A stretch of DNA of 64,000 bases from Chlorophyllum brunneum (taxonomy: Eukaryota > Basidiomycota > Agaricomycetes > Agaricales > Agaricaceae): assembly GCA_963576785.1 (NCBI GenBank), contig OY756149.1, positions 1,178,001 through 1,242,000 of the forward strand, read 5' to 3'. This document shows, in pieces, positions 47,932 through 60,266 of this stretch (the stretch's first letter is position 1; every line of letters begins with the position of its first letter). A program made the translations under genes and the position numbers. Under the pieces are notes generated by a model that made no database searches, was not told the DNA's origin, and saw only the letters and a program-made list of their open reading frames with translations.

Positions 47932-49505
47932 ATGCTACCTGTAATGTCTTGGGTCCGAAGAATTTATCTCTGGCTGGTGCTTCCTTCCCCTCACGCAAGG
48001 CCGAGCGAACTGCAGCATGAGCTCATATCTCTCCCCGTCGAGATTCTGTCCCAAATTCTCATGCGTCTGGAATACTCAGGCTTGCTTGCGGTCAGGCTGG
48101 TACGTTGTTCTATCTATATTCTTAGGGAAATTAAGGCTTGGGCAGACTTGCAGGACCCTTTACTCTGTCACAAATACTCGTCAGTTCTGGTGCAGCCATA
48201 TTACTGAGCTGCGTAGGGTGTACGGGGTATCCCCACCCGAAGAAGCGCCTGAAAATTACACCGTGGAGGAGTTGGAACGATGGGCTTTACGGCGAAGTCG
48301 GGTGCAGAGCATATTGGCGAATGTCATACAGCCACGCTTCCGCACGCGCACGGTCGAATCTCCCCCACCCGATGTTGAGCTTTTGAGACCATGCTATATC
48401 AAACTTCTTCCAGGCGGCCGGTGGCTATTGATGAGTCATCCTTTCGCGCTTGTGTATGCCATCGACTTGGACAGCACCAATCCTACGCCACGTCTATTAT
48501 TCGATCAAAGGAAAATTGATCCAGAAATAAATGGAAAGATGGTGGCCTACAGGGTCTGGATAGATCGGCGAGCACCGCGACTCTCCTTTCGTATTGCAGG
48601 TTTCATTTGGGAAGAAGGTGTGTAAGTCTAGTCTCCGGCTCTCCCAATTTGGCTCAGACCTCTATAGAAAACTCACGAACGTACATATACCAAGTGGACC
48701 TCGCCGGCCATGGCGCGGATGCTACTTTGGTTGCCACAATGATTGCTATCTTTCGATGTTTCCGGCCGGGTAAGACCTCCAGAGGAATGACTTTCAATGA
48801 CCGCTACCTTGTCCAAGTCTGGCAGGATCCTGGGGTGAAGAACAGAGAGATTGAGGTTTATGACTATCACCAGGCCCTGGGGCGCCTTGAGTACTCCTTG
48901 ATTGACTCTAGCGTCCATCCATACGAAGGGGGTCTATTGGTCTGTTCCGTGTCGTCCCGTGATTTCCCGGCTCGTTCACCAGGTCTCTCTAGCTCATGGA
49001 ATTCATTGATCGCAATATATTTGCCATCCATTCTGGAAGACCCAACTCGCTTTATATCTTTGAGTTGGAGTCGCCAACGTCCATCAAACTGCTGTATGCT
49101 ATCCCCGTGGCACGTCGGACACAATCGGAGACTCGCTGGTTTCCTGGAACATCACGGATTACCATGCTAGATCGCGTGATGGAAGGAAGGCTTTATGGAA
49201 TCGTGATACCCCATGATAAGAGGCTTCCCCCCACGACTCTCGAGCTGGGCACTTGTGATATTGAGCAGCAGTGGGATGACTTCAGGCTTGGCATCTCGGC
49301 AACACTTTCCTTCAGTGCAGCGGACAGCACTATTCGGATTAACAGCCAGGAATGGGCCTCAGCTTCACCACCAGACCAGCAGCGGTTGCCTACCTTTCGC
49401 CAAGCTCCGGCCCTGCCCCGGCCATGCATCAACTTCGACGAGGACACGGGGCGCTTGTTATTCCTTCATACGATACATACTTTACTGGTTGTCGATATCG
49501 TTTAG
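47932..49505 (+). CDS. F-box protein of a local three-member family (copy 3, open)
   Basis: ATG 47932 begins MLPVMSWVRRIYLWLVLPSP, followed by the F-box ELISLPVEILSQILMRLEYS and GLLAVRL; the intron 48100-48145 joins this to TCRTLYSVTNTRQFWC. Exon 2 runs to about 48617 and carries YTVEELERWALRRSRVQSIL, LLPGGRWLLMSHPFALVYAI, DLDSTNPTPRLLFDQ and RAPRLSFRIAGFIWEE. The next exon begins near RTYIYQVDLAGHGADATLVA and includes KNREIEVYDYHQALG; a further intron leads to MEFIDRNIFAIHSGRPNSLY and the end FLHTIHTLLVVDIV at 49505. Same architecture as the copy at 20.4-21.9 kb on the other strand. The role as a ubiquitin-ligase adaptor is inferred from the F-box only. It sits tail-to-tail with the broken hydrolase at 50.3-51.5 kb, as in the unit at 37.7-40.7 kb. 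Confidence 0.75.
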
Positions 49506-50284
49506 TTCTCTACAGTAGTTGCTCTTACCAGACCTTGGTGTTCGACGTCGGGCTAATACTCTTGAAGGTGTGCATTTGGGTGTAGTTGACACAGATTCAT
49601 ACTTTATCATGGCTTTCCTTATCTACTACAGGGTACATCAACCTTTCAACAATAGTCTCGACATAGTTGGGAAAGAATCCCGATTGCCACGACGGGCTTG
49701 AGTCAACTTTGTCAACCTTTCCTTGTATCAGACAAAGCTCAGACAAAGCTAAATCATCGTGGTCAACTAGATCTCTCCCCCTCCGACTCCTTCCCTACGC
49801 TGACCATGGCTTAAGTGCTCACAAACCAACTCGTGGGAGGATGGTAAGTACACGACGATTATTTTACAGGACCATTCAAAAGCTTCAAATTCTTCGCGAC
49901 CATTGGCATTCTCGACCTCATGATGACAAGATCAATTGAAGCACACACAACTTCACTAGTGCTCACTCTCATCTTGGCCTGACTAGTTTAATAAATACCC
50001 GAGTGGTGGTGGTCTAAGCAATGCAACTAATAACGAAACAAAAAGTCTTCTGCAGTACTCCGTAATGCCTGGTGTATGGATAGGAGAGCTCGCATGCGGT
50101 GGGTGAGATTTTCGCACTTCGTTTGCTGCCAGCTCAGGAGGTTTATACTCGTGTCCACTTATTTCCGCAACCAAGACACCTATGCGAAATGAGCCAACAG
50201 AGCGAGAGCAACAGAACCAGCGAACGCACCTGATGAACGTCTGAGTGGTCCAGGAGTTAACGAAACATCAGCATTGATGAGCCG

Positions 50285-51539
50285 CTAGGTACTCACCTTC
50301 GAGGGTGTCGATCGGGTCCCAAGTTGAAGTGTGAATGATTGGCTTGTTCGTTGGCGACATCCCAGACATTCGTGCTCGTTTGTTTCCTTCACACCCTTCA
50401 GAACACCAGCCTCCGCACTTGCCTCATCTACCTCTGACGTCCCCTACATTTGCGAAAGACACCATTGGCCTACTGCCACAAGTTTCTGGACTGACGAACT
50501 CACCCTGAGAACCCTCCACATCCAATCCGCGGCTTGCACGCCCCACTCTTCTCCTTCCCCACTACACAGCGCAGAATATAGACTGATGTGATTATGTCGA
50601 TCACCCAAAATCATCTCGACGGCTTTCCCCAAGTGCCATTCCAAAACCCTATGGTAATCAATGCCCATGCTGAAAATCCACTCTGGTTCAAATTGAGCTT
50701 CGACCATCAAGATCTTGGGTAAAGTGTCCTTGGGCTGTGTGTCGATCCAATCGAGGAGGAGCGAAAGGGCAGATTGTTCTCTCGCGTTTTCTTCTGTGCC
50801 CCAATGCATCAAAAATCTGCGACTTCGCTTGCTGAAGGAACATGGTATGGGCCCGACATCAACACAACGCCTTTAATCCTCTTGCGAAGGTGAGGAACCG
50901 GGGGAATCAAAGTCGGATGCGTAATCAGAGTCGCGGCATGGACAGCTCCAGCTGAATGACCTGCTACAATCAACGAATCGAGGTCCGGGTTGGGAGTTGT
51001 CTCTGTGACGAGTTCCGGTCCGTGGGACAGTGTCCATTCCATGGCGCCCAACACATCCCCTATGGCTGTAGGGTACTTGAATTCTGGTGCAAGGCGATAG
51101 TCGGGGATGACAGTGATGAACCCATGTTTCGCGAAGAAAGCACCAACGCAACTATACACGATATCCTCCCACGGAGCGAGATTTCGGGCCCCAGTAATGA
51201 AACCACCTCCATAGATATAGAATAGTATTGGGGTTTTGCCACCAGATGGCGCTGGGTCAGGAGGCCAGTAGATGTCAAGCTGAGGACGTGATGGAACGGT
51301 TAGGATTATTAAACACTTCAAGGTCAGACACACACGCAGTGACGGTCAGTCTCGCCGTACTTGAAGGTCTTCTTCGCGACGCTCGCAATCGCCGACGGTT
51401 TTTTCGAGAGCAATGGCCGAAAAGCCTCGACCGCTGCAAAACATATAGGCAATTACAGACACCACGGAAGACGCTATTACGTAGCCTTCAGACTGTGATA
51501 AGGGGTAACATTCCAAGGGATATTCACAAGCTGGTCCAT
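50285..51539 (-). pseudogene. Alpha/beta-hydrolase, broken copy 3
   Basis: Start MDQLVNIPWNVTP at 51537-51539; main exon LDIYWPPDPAPSGGKTPIL, YIYGGGFITGARN, VIPDYRLAPEFKYP, VAGHSAGAVHAATL with oxyanion loop and nucleophile intact. It carries the same one-base deletion after ASEVADF (near 50812) as copy 2, so the C-terminal part (MHWGTEENAREQSA, then GDRHNHISLY with the catalytic His) is in another frame. The first-intron donor also differs: where copy 2 has TAGTACGT this copy has lost two bases. Less decayed than copy 2 but still without an uninterrupted frame. Confidence 0.8.
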
Positions 51540-51605
51540 GGATAGACGTCTGGGTGAGAGGAATGTTTCAGGGGCTGGTCCACAGTATCTTTTATCTTTA
51601 GGGAT

Positions 51606-52237
51606 TCAACAGGGGACAGAATACGGAGGATTGCCTAAACGATTTGACCTCGCCCTGTGTGCAGGCTTGTATGACAAACAAAAAAAAGTAATTCCGGATG
51701 AATTCATACTGGGATTGCGGAATATGCACTGAATCGCTTGAAAGGCTTCAGTCAGCAGCAATGCAGACTCAGGTGCCTGAATAAGCGTGGTGTAGTAGCG
51801 GCATGATCTATACACTCGTGTAGGCGTCGGAGTTTTGTTTGGCCAATCGAGTGTGTCTGGTGAAATTTGATCGTTCTTCCCCATGTCGGTCCGGACTCTA
51901 GTGCAAGACAATACCGGAATTATTAGTTACTGGCCTTGGATTGAGATCCTGACTCTCGGAGAACAAAACGGACAAAAGCAAATAATTCAGAGAGATCATA
52001 CCAGCGCATATTGAAGGTGGTTGAGATGTGGAGCAAGACGTTCGACCGGTACGTGTTGGTGGGTTGGGGAGCCAAATGCTGAAGGAGTTTGGAACAGCGA
52101 TTCTCTATTTGATTTGGAGGTAGTAGCCTGAGGCCACCCTGTTGTGATTGATACGAGCATTCGTCAGAAGGGGTCGATGGATGGAGTTGTCCGAATGGCG
52201 GTGGGGATATAAGGATTAATACCGACATAACCATGTC
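51606..52237 (-). other. Duplicated minus-strand block, counterpart of 40775-41403
   Basis: Keeps RVRTDMGKNDQISPDTLDWP in the second half; the first half starts MVMSVLILISPPPFGQ and shifts frame relative to the left copy soon after. Unrecognised, possibly the remains of a small secreted protein gene. Confidence 0.28.
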
Positions 52238-52685
52238 ACTGCTAAGGAACTGTTAGTTACGAATGTGGATAGTAACTACTCATATGCATACCATCTATGA
52301 CTACTACGAGATTTGTGTTGCCTGTCTATCCGGAGCCCGGAGCTGCTCTACCGTTGCCCTACCTCCTTCTATTCAGGTGCGATCAATCCTGTCCGATGCC
52401 AACGGCAGCTCCAAACGGCATCGGGTTGCCCCGCTCTTGAGGGTTCGCTGGGGAAAGGCTTCCACCCATACCTTCACGGAAACGGGGACGACTGGGAGGC
52501 ATCAGCACAAGAACGTATGCTTCGAGCGAATGGGATGATCACTGTGTGGCGGCAATGTAATGCCTTTATTATCGTCAGATCTACTGGCGAGTCGTAGGCC
52601 GCCCTCGAAGTCGCGAGGAGCAGGCTCTAGGGCGGCGGGCTGGTAAATCTCGGTGGAACCGAGGCCTTTCGAGCGGTTGTGTTGA

Positions 52686-53357
52686 AGAGACATTGTCTCG
52701 TTATGTTTGCGAGCACGTCAGTGTCTGTCTGATGTTGGGGCTTCAACCCAAGGGGAATAGAGGTGAAAGGGGATGTGTCTAGGAACACACGAAGGTAAGG
52801 GAAAGGGCGGTTTGTCAAAGCAAGACATCTATGAGCCTCTGGAAGGCAGAGAAGAGAGATAGGAATAATCGGATACTTTTTCACTGATTTTCGTAGACAA
52901 AGTACATTCGTATTTATACGAAAATCCAAACCTATGCTACGGAAACCTCGTACATAGTTTGTATGCACTGTAGAAATAATTTGAATAGAAAAGTAGAGTC
53001 CGAAACAGTCTGAATTAGGGATTATGGAGATATTATATGGATTGAATCATAAGGGATTGAAAATTTTCATACTTTTAGTAACAACCATTCCTATGTGTTC
53101 AGGGTTTTGAATGAAATCATTTTATCGAGAGGGTACTGGCTGGTGCAGCAAATGGAGAGTGATGTTGGGGTGGAGAGTGAGGCAGCTAGGCCCAAAGACC
53201 TTTGCCCTTTTGAGTCTGTGAGAATTGATGCCCATTTTGCTGGCATTCAAAACATATTGGCCATTGAGTCCTTGGCCTATTTTCCTTCATTGGACGAGTG
53301 GAATGTCATGTACAAATAGGGCTAGTGGGAGGAGGGGGACGGATAGCCATTTGAGGC
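52686..53357. other. AT-rich boundary between duplication and Gypsy element
   Basis: No gene supported. A minus-strand TATAAATACG near 52912-52921 followed by a pyrimidine-rich leader could belong to the 3' LTR of the Gypsy element or to a lost promoter. LTR ends could not be fixed because the partner LTR is outside the window. Confidence 0.3.
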
Positions 53358-54840
53358 CTAGCCATCATCCAATCTCCACATCTCCGGGGTACTTTTTGTA
53401 CTGACTTCCCAGTCAGTCAGATAGCTGATTCTTGAGGGCTCTTCTATGGAGGGGACATTGTTGTAAGGGAGAGGGATGTTGATGGGGTCGTGGGTGATCT
53501 TGTCAAGTTGCTCTGATGAGAGATCAGTTATTTTGGTGACTGGAATTGATCGCAGGTCACATGGATGGTATGGAACAATTCGGAAGGCTGTAAAACGTAG
53601 CCTTGACACGCTGCCGTCGAGCTCTGCAAGGATATACAATCCTCCCTTTGTTTTCTTCATAACTACCATGGGGCCAAAGTAACAGGGTTTGGTCTTACTG
53701 CCAAGGTCTCCATCAATACGCGAGTTCTGGACCAAGACCAGTGCTCCAGGATCAAAATTGTAGTTTTGAATTGTATGTCCATGTTGCTCTTTAAACTGCC
53801 TGATTGACTGATATTGTACTTTAATCAGCCACTGCTTTATTTGTGTGAGGTCAGATGGCCATTTTTGGAGCTGGATGGCTCGATACACTATGGGATTGGT
53901 GGAGGGGATTGGTTTGGAGAGGGGAGGAGTGAGATATGTTGCTTTCATGAGGTCAAAGGGGAGAAGAGGCTCCAATCTGTGAGCTATGTAATATGGTGAG
54001 TACTCTGTAGATTTTTGGATTGATATTTGCTCAGCCCAAAACACTGATGGAGCAACCACAGTCCACCTTTTCTCATTGCCATCTGCTGCCTTCACCAGAG
54101 TCTCTTTAACATCAAAATGTCAACATTCAACTGGACCATTGGCTTGTGAATTGTAGGGGGATATCTGTATGTGGTTTATCTTGTATTTTCATGAAAGGTA
54201 CTCAACCACTTGTATGAATGCAGGCCCATTGTTGGTCACAATTTCTTCAACAGTGCCCCACCTACACAGAATTTCTTCAAACACAAATGAGCCGAGTGTG
54301 CATGCATTCTCGTTGTGAAGCATCCACCATTCTAGATATGAGGATAGAGAGCATTAAGCATGGACAACATATTGGAAACCATTAGACTTCGGCATAAACA
54401 TCATATTGATGTAGACTTTGAAAAATAGGGATAGAGGGATGGGAATTGTAGGTGGTATGAAAATTCGCTTGGTAGAATGTGCCTGACATTTGTGACATGT
54501 TTTGATAAACCAACAGATGTCTTCATCTAGATAAGGCTACCAGAACCATTTGAGAAGGCAAATTTGGGTTGTGAAGATACCTTTGTGGCCAAGTTCATCA
54601 TGTGCTTGCTTCAGTAGGTTATACCGCTTTTTTTCCTCCCTAATCACCAACTTATGTTTTGCTTTAGTGTCCTTTTTCCATAATCAACCTTCTCATATGA
54701 AGAAACCTGCTGCCTGTCATACTAATTGTTTGAAGGCCTCTTCCTTCATTCCTGGTATATGCTTGGGCTCTTGGAGGAATTTTTCGATTGAGGAGAGTTT
54801 GAAATCGTATGTGCAGGCTTTTCCTGGCCGGGGAATTTTC
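53358..54840 (-). pseudogene. Gypsy integrase region
   Basis: VYINMMFMPKSNGFQYVVHA with a stop, then FEEILCRWGTVEEIVTNNGP, SQANGPVEC with a TGA stop, HFDVKETLVKAADGN, and the C-terminal module YFGPMVVMKKTKGGLYILAE. Both positions where family members carry the catalytic Asp (before MMFMP and in TDNGP) read Asn. The last 245 codons (54095-53358) are open. Confidence 0.75.
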
Positions 54841-55079
54841 GGATGACATGACTGAGGATTGCTAGTATCTATGTTTGATAGGACCTCAATGGTAGTGTAA
54901 GGAGTCTCGTGGGCTTGGCATAGTCTGGAAAGTAGTCTCAATACATTGAGAACCTCTGTTCTGAACATATTTGATGATTCCAGCCACAAGAGTAGTCCTT
55001 GGTTATCTTGAGCATATGGGTTTAGTCCAGAACTTGCTTTAATTGTAAAGGCATTGGCTTCGTCAATCCATGCCTCATA

Positions 55080-55640
55080 GTCATCCTCTCCTACTAGATC
55101 CTTTATTGCTTGGGGATGTCATGATAGACTATCTGGACTATGTATATAACCTGGAACATGGCATAATTGGAAGTCGAAGAGCAGGATGGCCGAAATCCAT
55201 TGGTTGATTGTTGCATTAGGTTGGATATCTGGATTATTAACCATTCTGCAAATATACTTTGCATCTACTTCAATGGTCAAAATATTCATGCCTACTATCC
55301 AAATCCTACAGTCCTTCAAGGCTTGAAACAATCCAAAGAGCTCTAATTTTGCCTGTGAGTATTGTCCTTCCCTTTCAGACAGGGTTAACAATCCATCGCC
55401 AGTTGTCTGCCCTGATCTGTGAGATTAGGTATCCCACTGCAATCATTGATGTATCTACAGCCAGGATCACCTCCCTTCTACTGGCATAGTTGATTCCTTA
55501 GATTACTGGTGAGTCTTTCGCAAGTTTCTTCAACTTCTCCATAGCTAACTCTTGCTCTTCTTCAAAGACAAACTCTGCTTCTTTTCACGTAAGGTTCACA
55601 AGTGGATGCACAATTGTAGTGTAATTTTTGATAAAGATTC
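55080..55640 (-). pseudogene. Gypsy RNase H region
   Basis: LSEREGQYSQAKLELFGLFQALKD and MNILTIEVDAKYICRMVNNPDIQ are RNase H blocks; the end PGYIHSPDSLS is followed by TGA at the place where the family has Arg. Confidence 0.75.
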
Positions 55641-55859
55641 AGATAGTTCCCATTGTGCCAAGGAATCTCAGTAAGGTTTTGGCATGGTGGCCAGTCAATG
55701 ATCTTCTGAATTCAAGACTTATCTGGCAGTTGCCCTTCATAGGTACATTGGTAACCAACAATGAGTGCAGATGGAATGCAAAAGTGAGATTTTGCTACCA
55801 AAAATGTTCCTCCAGTATGCTTGATTCACTAAACAACTCAGTTTATGTTTTGTAGATGC

Positions 55860-56560
55860 TCCCATATGAAACGTCAGATTCCTGGATTCTCTGGAATACT
55901 TTCGAACTGACCACTGTCTAATTCATAGTACGTGGGTAGTCCTTTAACAGGGATATCATTGACAAATGGAACTGCTATATGTGGGATTTTATTTTGTAGG
56001 AGGAAGATAAGGTTGCTGTGTTGAACCTGCATCAAGTTTGTATAACCCATTGGTATAGATGTGAGGTGAAATGTTCTAAGGGGTGTCTGGAATGTTGTTG
56101 GGTCATGGGACTCCAGAGCTAGAGTGCATTGATCATATCCAACAAAGAGATCAAACACTCCATAGCATCCTCGACTACCAAATGATTCTGCGTAATGTTT
56201 GACTATTGGGGGCACTCCCGCATCTTTTATTACTACTGCATTAAGGGACTAGAGATTGTAGATGAGACAGAGAGATTTTCCATCCTTCTTTAGTATGCAA
56301 AACCAATGAAAATGATATGAAGAGCTTGATGGTTCATAGACTTCTGCTGTGATCTTGTCCTTGATGATCTGAACTACACAATTGAAGATTTCTGGGGGAA
56401 TAGGTATGTTTCGTAGGCTCCATAGAATGTGCTCAATCATAGGGATTACAACTGGGTCAAAATAATCTAAAGAGAATTTTCCTTTCTCTTCTTCACACTA
56501 TACAAAACTGGTCTCTTGAGCTTTGATAAGATAATGTACCAGTTTTTCTTCTTCCATCGT
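55860..56560 (-). pseudogene. Gypsy reverse transcriptase region
   Basis: HWFCILKKDGKSLCLIYNL, then CYGVFDLFVGYDQCTLALES, TTFQTPLRTFHLTSIPMGYT, and PFVNDIPVKG, which stands for the usual (Y/F)VDD box with the first Asp changed to Asn. Stops separate the blocks. Confidence 0.8.
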
Positions 56561-56999
56561 TAGGAAGCTGTTCTCATTCACTTTCATAGCTTCCTTTTGT
56601 TTGGCTGTATAACAAATTCCAGGTACAAAGTTGGGAGGGTTGGTTGGTAGGATTGGAAGGTTTTCGAGAGGATCAGCTGGGATCTAACAAACAATTCGGA
56701 ACTTTTCTGGTAGGGTGATGGTGACAGACTTGATATGACTGGCAACTTTCTTGTAGACAAGTGTCTTAAGGGTTTGGAGAGTTTTCTCCAGGGCTGATAA
56801 TGATATTTCATATATTTCCTTAGGCTTCGATATAGTGTTGAAGTAAGATGAGATGAATGTGAGTGGTGAAATCATAAAGCAGTTGAGTGGGATTATTGAC
56901 AAGGTAGGTTTCTTTAACAATTTGTGAGCTTGTAGTTGATGTGTATCTCCTTGACACATAGCTGAATCATTGATTTTTAAAAACCTGAGTGAGATGGTG

Positions 57000-57439
57000 A
57001 GGTAGGGATTTGAGGCTTGGTTGGGACTGTAACAATTTGGCCATTATTGGGGTCTACAAGCATGATGTATGATCCTCTATTTGAAAGATGGTATATATTG
57101 GCTTGGGTAAGTGTCAAGAATGGCTGTCCTAGCAGTATTTCATATGATGCATTTTTGATCACTTGAACTTGAAGATACAACATACAGTTGCCAATGGTTA
57201 CTCAAAGATTGGGTAGGAATCCCATTGTCGATTTGTGAGAGGAGTTGGCTGATTCTATAATCATAACTTTGTCTAACCTCATAGGTATTCCTAACTTCTC
57301 CCAAACATTGCATTGCATACTAATGATCTGGGAACTCTCATCCAGGATAGCATCCACCTTTGTTTTTCCCTCTATATCTAACTCGATGGTGCACAGATCT
57401 TCCACATCATTTGTGACTACAAGTATCACTGATTCTCTT
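57000..57439 (-). pseudogene. Gypsy retropepsin-like protease region
   Basis: LCTIELDIEGKTKVDAILDE and the following ESSQIISM occupy the place of the retropepsin D(S/T)GS loop, followed by MLYLQVQVIKNASYEILLGQ, whose ILLG-P motif is the protease C-terminal strand. Directly abuts the solo LTR on its upstream side. Confidence 0.6.
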
Positions 57440-58010
57440 TGTTGAGGAAATGACCGTAACGAGTTGTTTGCTGGGGGCAGCAGTAAATGCAGTGGGAGAG
57501 AACATAGGGTCTACTTACCGAGATAATAAGCTTCTATCTGATACCTGTAGAAAGGTAATTCAGATAGACAGATATTATTGATGAAGTAGTTAACGTCAGA
57601 GGAGTAGAGGTCAAAGTCGATTAAATCGATGGAGGTGTTGTACTCAAAGAGATAGGCAATGATGAAGAAGTTGTTTGATTGAACAAGATGCAGAACTAGG
57701 TCTGCTACATGGGGTTTATATACATATTGTAACATAGGCGAGTCATACTACATAAAATACTAGCATTGCATGGATTGTTCCTTATGACTCCTTTTAACTG
57801 CGGCATAGTGCCTGCGGAGTACTGCGGAACGTAGTATCTAGTCATTGGTACTATGTAGAATAATCTGTCAAGTACTTATGACTCTCATTGTATGCAGAGT
57901 GACTCATAGGGAGTTACTACGGAATGGAGTTACTGGAAAGTAACAGATCAGTCTATTATTATCATAATGACTTCATAGTCTATTTCTAGAATATGTCTGA
58001 AACTTCAACA
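57440..58010 (-). mobile_element. Solo LTR of the Copia family with 5-bp target duplication
   Basis: 571 bp running TGTTGAGG...TTCAACA in window orientation, i.e. TGTTGAA...TCAACA on the minus strand. It is flanked by CTCTT at 57435-57439 and at 58011-58015. It is an inverted copy of the LTR at 59695-60266. Removing the LTR and one CTCTT rejoins the Gypsy gag frame (LVHSPETR) to the protease frame (ESVILVVTND) without a shift. Confidence 0.95.
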
Positions 58011-59694
58011 CTCTTGTTTCTGGAGAGTGGACAAGTGCCAACACTGTCTCTTCTGCTTCTTCAAGTGAGGAGACGGCCGCCATGGTAGTAGATACCCTTT
58101 TTGTGGTTACTTGTTCCTTGATATATTGTCGAACTTTGGGTGAGATAGCCAGAAGTTGTCGGTGTATTACTGTCACTGTGCTATCCATTGCTTTGTCTAA
58201 CACTTCTTGTATGACAGCAGAATCTTCAACTGGTATTGTGTACCAAAGTTGTGGTATATTCAAGGAGTTGGTGGCTGATTGATTGGGAATGTTTGGAAAA
58301 GGCATAGGGGTCAATGTTTGGCCTTTGTTCCCTGATTGAGTACTGACACTTGGACTAGGCTTGCCCTTAGCAACATTTCCAACACATTTTCAAAGGTCCT
58401 TTGCTCATTTAAGAGACAAAACTGCTACTGTATCAAGAAGCCAAAGTTCCTCAAGGTCTTCAACTGACATCTTATTTGTAATAACATCTGATGGTTCTGA
58501 AGACATGGTCCACATATACTACTGGGCTTGGACTGCTGGGGCTGCTTTGACAATGTTGGTTGCAATGGTGGGTACATTTCGAGCCTTGTAATAATTGTCA
58601 ATTTTCTCTCTAATATCCTTTCCAGGAGAAACTCGAGCTGTGATAACTGTTCCATTAGGTAGTGCAATATAACAATCAGTTGTATGGATGCACAACCCTT
58701 TTCAGATATATTCTTCAACTAGGGCACATCTATGGTGGAAGTGATGAGGGTTGGGGCAGAATGTGCAATTAGTGTTCTGAGGTTAGTTGGTAGGTGGTTG
58801 TGTAGATGTTTCTTGTGACTGATTCCCAAGTTTTCCAGCCAACTTGCTCAAGAATGCATCAGAAACAAAGAACTACTCAAAAGATGACATATCAAATGTT
58901 TCGCAGAGAGCTAGTGGCAATACTGGTTGAGGAGAAGGTGGTTGGAATACTGGATATTGGGATTGGTGCTGGATTGGGGGATGTGCCAAATGTCCTGGAA
59001 AACTAGCTAGCTTATTTGAAGCAGAGACTGTATTGAGCAGAAACAGTGTAGCCTCGACTATATCCAATATTTCCTAAGGCTGATGAGGTGGGAAGTCTGG
59101 TAATTTGAGGCAAAGTTTGGCAGTAAGTTGTTCTTGGAAGTGGGGGTCAAATCCACTCAGGAAAATCATATCTTGCTCCCTCTGTGAGATCTCATTTTGT
59201 CATGACAGCCATCCAATTGTCAGGAACTTTCTATAGTATTCACCAAATTGATACCTTGAACTCATTGGTGTCATGGCCTGATGGTTGGCAAGGGCCTTGA
59301 GATCGTAGAACGTATACTTGTGATCTTCATTAGCATCAGGGTAGATAGCAGTAACTTCTTGTTTAAATCAATCCCAATCATTTCCTACTACTGATGGAAG
59401 TTCTTTCCAGGTATTATGTTCATTCCAGCTGAGGTATCCAAGGGTATACTTGATCATTTCTTGATTATTAAGCTAATAACTCCTTCCTAAATATTCCACC
59501 TCTGCAAAAAATTGTCCTAGTGAAAGGGGATGTCCATTGAATTTTGGAGTATTTTGTTCATAGGGACTAGGCATGAATCAAGGATTTGGAGGAGCTTAGA
59601 TGTAGATAGGAGGTGGTGGAGGTGGTGGAACTAGTGGATTGGGAGGTTGGACACCTTGGGGTGTATACCAACTTGCTAGAATGAAGTGTGGACA

Positions 59695-60266
59695 TGTTGA
59701 AGTTTCGGACATATTCTAGAAATAGATTATGAAGTCATTATTCTAATAATAGACTGATCCATTACTTTCCAATAACTTCAATTTATAGTAACTTCCTATG
59801 AGTTGCTCTGCATACAATAAGAGTCATAAGTACTTGATAGATTATTCTACATGGTACCAATGACTAGTATACTACATTCTGCAGTACTTTGCAGGCACTA
59901 CACCACAGTTAATGGGAGTCATAAGGAACATTCCATGTATTCCTAGTATTTTATGTAGTATGACTCGCCTATGTTTCAACATGTATATAAACCTCATGTA
60001 GTAGACCTAGTTCTGCATCTTGTTCAATCAAACAACTTCTTCATCATTACCTATCTTCTTGAGTACAACACCAGTCTCGACTTACTTGACTTTGACCTCT
60101 ACACTTCTGACACCGACTACTTTATCAATAATATCTGTCTATCCGAATTACCTTTCTACAGGTATTAGATAGAAGCTTATTATCTCGGTGGGTAAACCCT
60201 ATGTTCTCTCCCACTGCATTTACTGCTACCCCCAGCAAACAACTTGTTATGGTCATTTCCTCAACA
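59695..60266 (+). repeat. 5' LTR of the Copia element
   Basis: 572 bp with TGTTGA...TCAACA inverted ends. TATATAAA near 59981 is the promoter, followed by a leader beginning AGACCTAGTTCTGCATC. A protein-like frame inside it (HVYKPHVVDLVLHLVQSNNF) also appears in the solo LTR and is simply LTR sequence. Confidence 0.92.

Larger units (their letters stand above)
50130..52685. repeat. Segmental duplication, right copy
   Basis: Direct-repeat counterpart of 39330-41840, about 10.8 kb downstream. Differences are scattered single bases and short indels; the ends match the same motifs (CCACTTATTTCCGCA near 50155; GAGGCCTTTCGAGCGGT near 52675). Confidence 0.85.
53358..59694 (-). mobile_element. Degenerate Ty3/Gypsy LTR retrotransposon
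   Basis: Minus-strand order from right to left is gag (59694-58011) with a CX2CX4HX4C zinc knuckle at about 58767-58723, aspartic protease, reverse transcriptase, RNase H and integrase, the Ty3/Gypsy order. The reading is broken by many stops. The element is interrupted between gag and protease by a solo LTR (57440-58010), and its gag start is cut by the Copia element at 59695. Its own LTRs were not identified: the 5' one would lie beyond the Copia insertion, outside the window. Confidence 0.85.

Noticed and set aside
57511..57735. Protein-like minus-strand frame repeated at 59971-60168
   Set aside because: Both lie wholly inside the two copies of the Copia LTR, so the similarity is LTR sequence, not a gene family.
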